The position numbers and the translations under genes are program-made. The notes beneath the pieces were generated by a model, which was not told where the DNA came from, searched no databases, and saw only the letters and a list, made by a program, of their open reading frames with translations. Source: JAEYFP01 sp047602645 (GTDB lineage: Bacteria > Bacillota > Clostridia > Lachnospirales > Lachnospiraceae). From it: 64,000 bases of DNA. Below, piece by piece: positions 61,398-64,000 of the stretch. Position 1 is the stretch's first letter. Each line of letters begins with the position of its first letter. The DNA lies in NCBI GenBank assembly GCA_047602645.1, contig JASGGU010000001.1, positions 1 to 64,000 on the forward strand. The letters run 5' to 3'.

Positions 61398-61440
61398 CTA
61401 AAAAATAAAAAGGACGCCGTGAGGTTCAACTCATAGCGTC
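61398..61440 (-). terminator. Promoter-proximal terminator (attenuator) of glnN
   Basis: On the minus strand GACGC-TA-TGAG-TTGAAC-CTCA-CG-GCGTC (61440-61413) is followed by CTTTTTATTTTTT. The stem begins about ten bases after the expected transcript start, so glnN expression requires readthrough. Confidence 0.75.
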
Positions 61441-61458
61441 TTTGCTTTCCATGAAGGC

Positions 61459-61488
61459 ATTATAACCTTTAAAAAAAGCTGTTGTCAA
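61459..61488 (-). promoter_or_regulatory. Promoter of glnN
   Basis: On the minus strand TTGACA (61488-61483), an 18-bp spacer and TATAAT (61464-61459), both perfect consensus boxes. Confidence 0.75.
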
Positions 61489-61674
61489 TACCTTTTTAAA
61501 AAAATATATTATTTTAACAAATATTCCCAAGATTCCAAAGCTATAAATTTAGAAAAACAAAATTTATTGCATTATTATTATAATAGGTAGGAAGATTTTC
61601 GTAAAGAAATATTTTTTCGTATGAGAGGCAAATTAAATTGTCTTTGACTAATTAATTTTTAGGGTCAAATCATA

Positions 61675-61703
61675 TTGACAAGTGTCCCTATTCCTTATAA
61701 AAT
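61675..61703 (+). promoter_or_regulatory. Promoter of purF
   Basis: TTGACA (61675-61680), 17-bp spacer and TAAAAT (61698-61703). The AT-rich stretch between the glnN promoter and this one (61500-61674) has no other feature I can support. Confidence 0.65.
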
Positions 61704-61742
61704 ATGTAAAGTTGAAATTGTATAAGTTGATTGGACAAAGGG

Positions 61743-61800
61743 GTTCAAAAATATAGGGAAGGAGTTTCCTTACCTTTATTGCTGAACTCTATTTTTATTT
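61743..61800 (+). promoter_or_regulatory. Hairpin in the purF leader
   Basis: GTTCA (61743-61747) with TGAAC (61783-61787) encloses a second stem, AGGGAAGGA (61755-61763) with TCCTTACCT (61767-61775, one mismatch). CTCTATTTTTATTT follows, so it could work as a terminator or attenuator. Confidence 0.45.
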
Positions 61801-61868
61801 AATAGGAAATTCCTACGGATTTCCCTATTAAATAAAATAATATGCGCAGCTGCGCGCGCGGAACAAAA
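61798..61868 (+). repeat. Hairpin plus GC-rich element, copy 3
   Basis: TTTAATAGGAAA (61798-61809) pairs with TTTCCCTATTAAA (61820-61832, one bulge); then the 27-bp GC-rich stretch 61842-61868, whose centre GCGCAGCTGCGC is a perfect palindrome, matches 61314-61340. It lies directly before purF, in the same orientation as copy 2. Confidence 0.7.
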
Positions 61869-61908
61869 ACTTGTCCACGTTTATTTTAAAGAAAGGGGAT
61901 GATGCCGG

Positions 61909-63312
61909 ATGAGTGGAGAGTTGCATGAGGAATGCGGAGTTTTCGGTGTCAGCACCCATCTGGATGAGGCGGCGGGCATCGCGTATAACGGGCTGCTTGC
62001 GCTGCAGCACAGAGGGCAGGAAGGCGCTGGCATTGCCGTAGTAAAAGGAAATGCAATCCTGTATCACAAAAATATGGGACTTGTCAATGAAGTATTTTCC
62101 AGGGAAGTTATGGAGAAAATACCAAAGAGCAATTTGGCGGTCGGTCATGTGCGGTACTCTACGACCGGCTCGAATACAGTCCGCAATGTTCAGCCTTTTG
62201 TTACGGAGTTTCTGACAGGCAGGATTGCGACGGCTCATAACGGGAATGTAATTAATGCGAAGGAAATCAAACAGCATTTGGAAACGTGCGGACTCGATTT
62301 TTCCGCGACAAGCGACAGCGAGGTGATTTCCTCCTTGATTGCCTATAAGACCGTAAAGGAAGGCAGCTTGGAGGAGGGTGTCGTGGAAGCGGCCAAAAAG
62401 CTGAAGGGTGCGTTTTCCCTGATTGTACTTTCGGGCAGTCATAAGATAGCGGCGATCCGCGATGCGAACGGATTTCGTCCGCTTTGTATCGGAAGAAATG
62501 AATATGGCATGGCAATTGCGTCGGAAAGCTGTGCGCTTGACAGCTGCGGCTTTACGTTTATCAGGGATGTGCGCCCGGGTGAGCTGGTCGTACTTGAAGA
62601 CGGTAAGCTTGTGGAGGAGCGCGTCTGCCTTCCGAAGATGAAAGAGGGCATCTGTATTTTTGAGTATGTCTATTTTGCGAGACCTGATTCGGTGATTGAC
62701 GGTTTAAGCGTATATGAGGCCAGGCACCGTATGGGAAGGATTTTGGCAAGGGAACACGCGGTGGATGCGGACATTGTGTGCGGTGTGCCGGACAGCGGTC
62801 TGGAGGCAGCCGAGGGTTATGCGGCCGAGAGCGGAATTAAACTTGCCACAGGCTTTGTCAAGAACCGCTATATCGGCAGAAGCTTTATCTTTCCGACACA
62901 GGCGCAGCGTGAAAATGCGGTTAAGCTGAAGCTGAATCCGCTTGGATTCAATATAAAGGGAAAACGGGTTGTGGTCGTGGATGATTCCATCGTCCGGGGC
63001 ACGACGAGTGCGAAGCTCATTCAGAATTTGCGAAATGCAGGTGCTTTGGAAGTACACATGAGGATTTCTTCGCCCCCATTTAAGCATACGTGTCATTTTG
63101 GTACGGATATTGACAGCGAGGACAATTTGATTGCAAATCAAATGAGTCCTGAGGAGATTCGAAGACGGATCGGGGCTGATACGCTTGGCTTTATCAGTAT
63201 GGAAGGACTGAAGGAGGCTTGCGGAAAATGCAATATGCAGTTTTGCACGGGCTGCTTCACCGGAAATTATAACATCAGCGTAGGAGATTATCTAAAATCA
63301 GATTTAGAATGA
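61909..63312 (+). CDS. purF: Amidophosphoribosyltransferase
   Basis: A 467-residue first enzyme of purine synthesis (PRPP + glutamine to phosphoribosylamine). An eight-residue propeptide precedes the catalytic Cys9 in EECGVFGV. LQHRGQEGAGIAV, VGHVRYSTTGSN and AHNGNVIN form the glutaminase part; VVVVDDSIVRGTTS is the PRPP motif. Cysteines of an iron-sulphur cluster are visible in EACGKCNMQFCTGC. AAAGGGGATG precedes the start. carA follows after 28 bp. Confidence 0.97.
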   Translation: MSGELHEECGVFGVSTHLDEAAGIAYNGLLALQHRGQEGAGIAVVKGNAILYHKNMGLVNEVFSREVMEKIPKSNLAVGHVRYSTTGSNTVRNVQPFVTEFLTGRIATAHNGNVINAKEIKQHLETCGLDFSATSDSEVISSLIAYKTVKEGSLEEGVVEAAKKLKGAFSLIVLSGSHKIAAIRDANGFRPLCIGRNEYGMAIASESCALDSCGFTFIRDVRPGELVVLEDGKLVEERVCLPKMKEGICIFEYVYFARPDSVIDGLSVYEARHRMGRILAREHAVDADIVCGVPDSGLEAAEGYAAESGIKLATGFVKNRYIGRSFIFPTQAQRENAVKLKLNPLGFNIKGKRVVVVDDSIVRGTTSAKLIQNLRNAGALEVHMRISSPPFKHTCHFGTDIDSEDNLIANQMSPEEIRRRIGADTLGFISMEGLKEACGKCNMQFCTGCFTGNYNISVGDYLKSDLE

Positions 63313-63340
63313 GAGAAAAGCAGAAGGGAGAATGAAAAAG

Positions 63341-64000
63341 ATGAGCAAACCGGCGTATCTTGTACTGGAAAACGGGCAGATTTTTAAAGGGAAGGCATTT
63401 GGTGAAGAGAAAGAAGTACTGGCGGAGGTCGTTTTTACGACCGGTATGACGGGTTATTTGGAAACGCTGACTGATCAAAGCTATTTTGGGCAGGCAGTTG
63501 TGCAGACATTCCCGTTGATCGGGAATTACGGCATCATTTCTCCCGATTCCGAAAGTGCTTCCCTTTCAATCGGCCCCAAAGCTTATATCGTGAAACACTT
63601 ATGTGTGCATCCATCAAATTTTCGCTGTGAGGAAAATATGGATGCATTTTTTAAAAGAAAAGGAATTGTCGGTGTTTACGGAATCGATACACGAGCACTG
63701 ACAAGGGCAATCAGAAGTCAGGGCGTTATGAATGGACTGATTACCTATGACCTTGCGGACATTGACTATGAGCGGATCAGAAGCTATACCATTGAACAGG
63801 CCGTGGAATCTGTCACGACCGGAGTACGGAGGCTTGTAGAAGCGGGAAGCGAGCGTGAGACGGTTCCCTTCGCCATTGAAAAAAAGATAAGTCCGGTCAG
63901 ACTAAGAGTGGCACTGCTGGACTTTGGAATCAAAGAGAATATTGTCAGGGAACTTTCCGAAAGAAATTGTGAGGTCATCGTATTTCCATCATTTACGAGC
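63341..64000 (+). CDS. carA: Carbamoyl-phosphate synthase small subunit (partial)
   Basis: 220 codons from ATG 63341 remain open to the window end. AYLVLENGQIFKGKAFGE, TTGMTGYLETLTDQSYFGQ, FPLIGNYGI and GVYGIDTRALTRAIRSQG are typical of the N-terminal half of CarA; the glutaminase domain starts at VALLDFGIKENIVREL. A second ATG at 63332 is also in frame. It should provide ammonia for carbamoyl phosphate (pyrimidines and arginine). The 3' end lies outside the window. Confidence 0.93.
   Translation, partial: MSKPAYLVLENGQIFKGKAFGEEKEVLAEVVFTTGMTGYLETLTDQSYFGQAVVQTFPLIGNYGIISPDSESASLSIGPKAYIVKHLCVHPSNFRCEENMDAFFKRKGIVGVYGIDTRALTRAIRSQGVMNGLITYDLADIDYERIRSYTIEQAVESVTTGVRRLVEAGSERETVPFAIEKKISPVRLRVALLDFGIKENIVRELSERNCEVIVFPSFTS

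Noticed and set aside
1..64000. CRISPR arrays, rRNA genes and complete insertion sequences
   Set aside because: No regularly spaced repeats, no rRNA sequence and no full-length transposase were seen; the only IS trace is the fragment at 28927-29139.

Overview
The window reads as one chromosomal segment of a low-to-moderate GC, spore-forming Firmicute, most likely a Lachnospiraceae/Clostridia member. Supporting signs are strong AGGAGG-type ribosome binding sites, a T-box leader, a PdaB-like spore deacetylase, the archaeal-type AspRS + GatCAB route to Asn-tRNA, the LL-diaminopimelate aminotransferase (DapL) route to diaminopimelate, paired type I and type III glutamine synthetases with an ANTAR regulator, and a BclA-like surface domain protein. 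No rRNA and no CRISPR array were seen.

Layout. 1-5.7 kb: PdaB-like deacetylase, then a minus-strand sugar unit (AraC regulator, GPH sugar symporter, GH3 glycosidase). 5.9-11.2 kb: a coiled-coil protein, a large TPR/DUF4037/DUF4125-like fusion with two accompanying proteins of unknown function, and a Nudix hydrolase. 11.36-16.7 kb: a T-box-controlled unit for tRNA-dependent Asn/Gln formation (AspRS-gatC-gatA-gatB). 16.9-36.15 kb: a prophage in the 3' end of a tRNA-Trp gene, bounded by 21-bp direct repeats. 36.2-44 kb: small or surface proteins, an AraC regulator, a DHH phosphoesterase, a lipoprotein and a GT-C-like membrane protein. 44.2-54.4 kb: EAL protein, HflK/HflC, two aminotransferases, a methyltransferase, Hsp33 and NAD synthetase. 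54.4-61.5 kb: glnA-ANTAR-dapF-dapL, then type III glutamine synthetase on the minus strand. 61.7-64 kb: purF and the start of carA.

The prophage keeps integrase, a CI/Cro-like switch with three matching operators, a DnaD-like replication protein, a siphovirus tail module (tail tube, chaperone, Gp15, tape measure, Dit, Tal with an S74 chaperone domain, fibre), holin and GH25 endolysin. Terminase, portal, protease and major capsid genes are absent. A tRNA-Arg-like sequence abuts a minor-capsid gene lacking its 5' end and carrying a stop, and the tape-measure gene has AGG where its ATG is expected. It is therefore a decayed or tail-only element. Between tail and lysis genes sits an AT-rich cargo island: an MBOAT O-acyltransferase plus DHHW/SGNH protein, and a polytopic membrane protein. 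Each unit has its own near-identical extended -10 promoter, and the second is flanked by 112-bp direct repeats carrying terminators. I read this as a surface-modification (lysogenic conversion) island. A second cargo gene of unknown function lies beside attR.

Nitrogen assimilation is the main regulatory theme of the right half. glnA has a leader with an ANTAR-type hexaloop hairpin and an ANTAR protein gene directly downstream; glnN has a strong promoter followed almost at once by an intrinsic terminator. Two families of dispersed hairpin repeats occur in the host intergenic regions.
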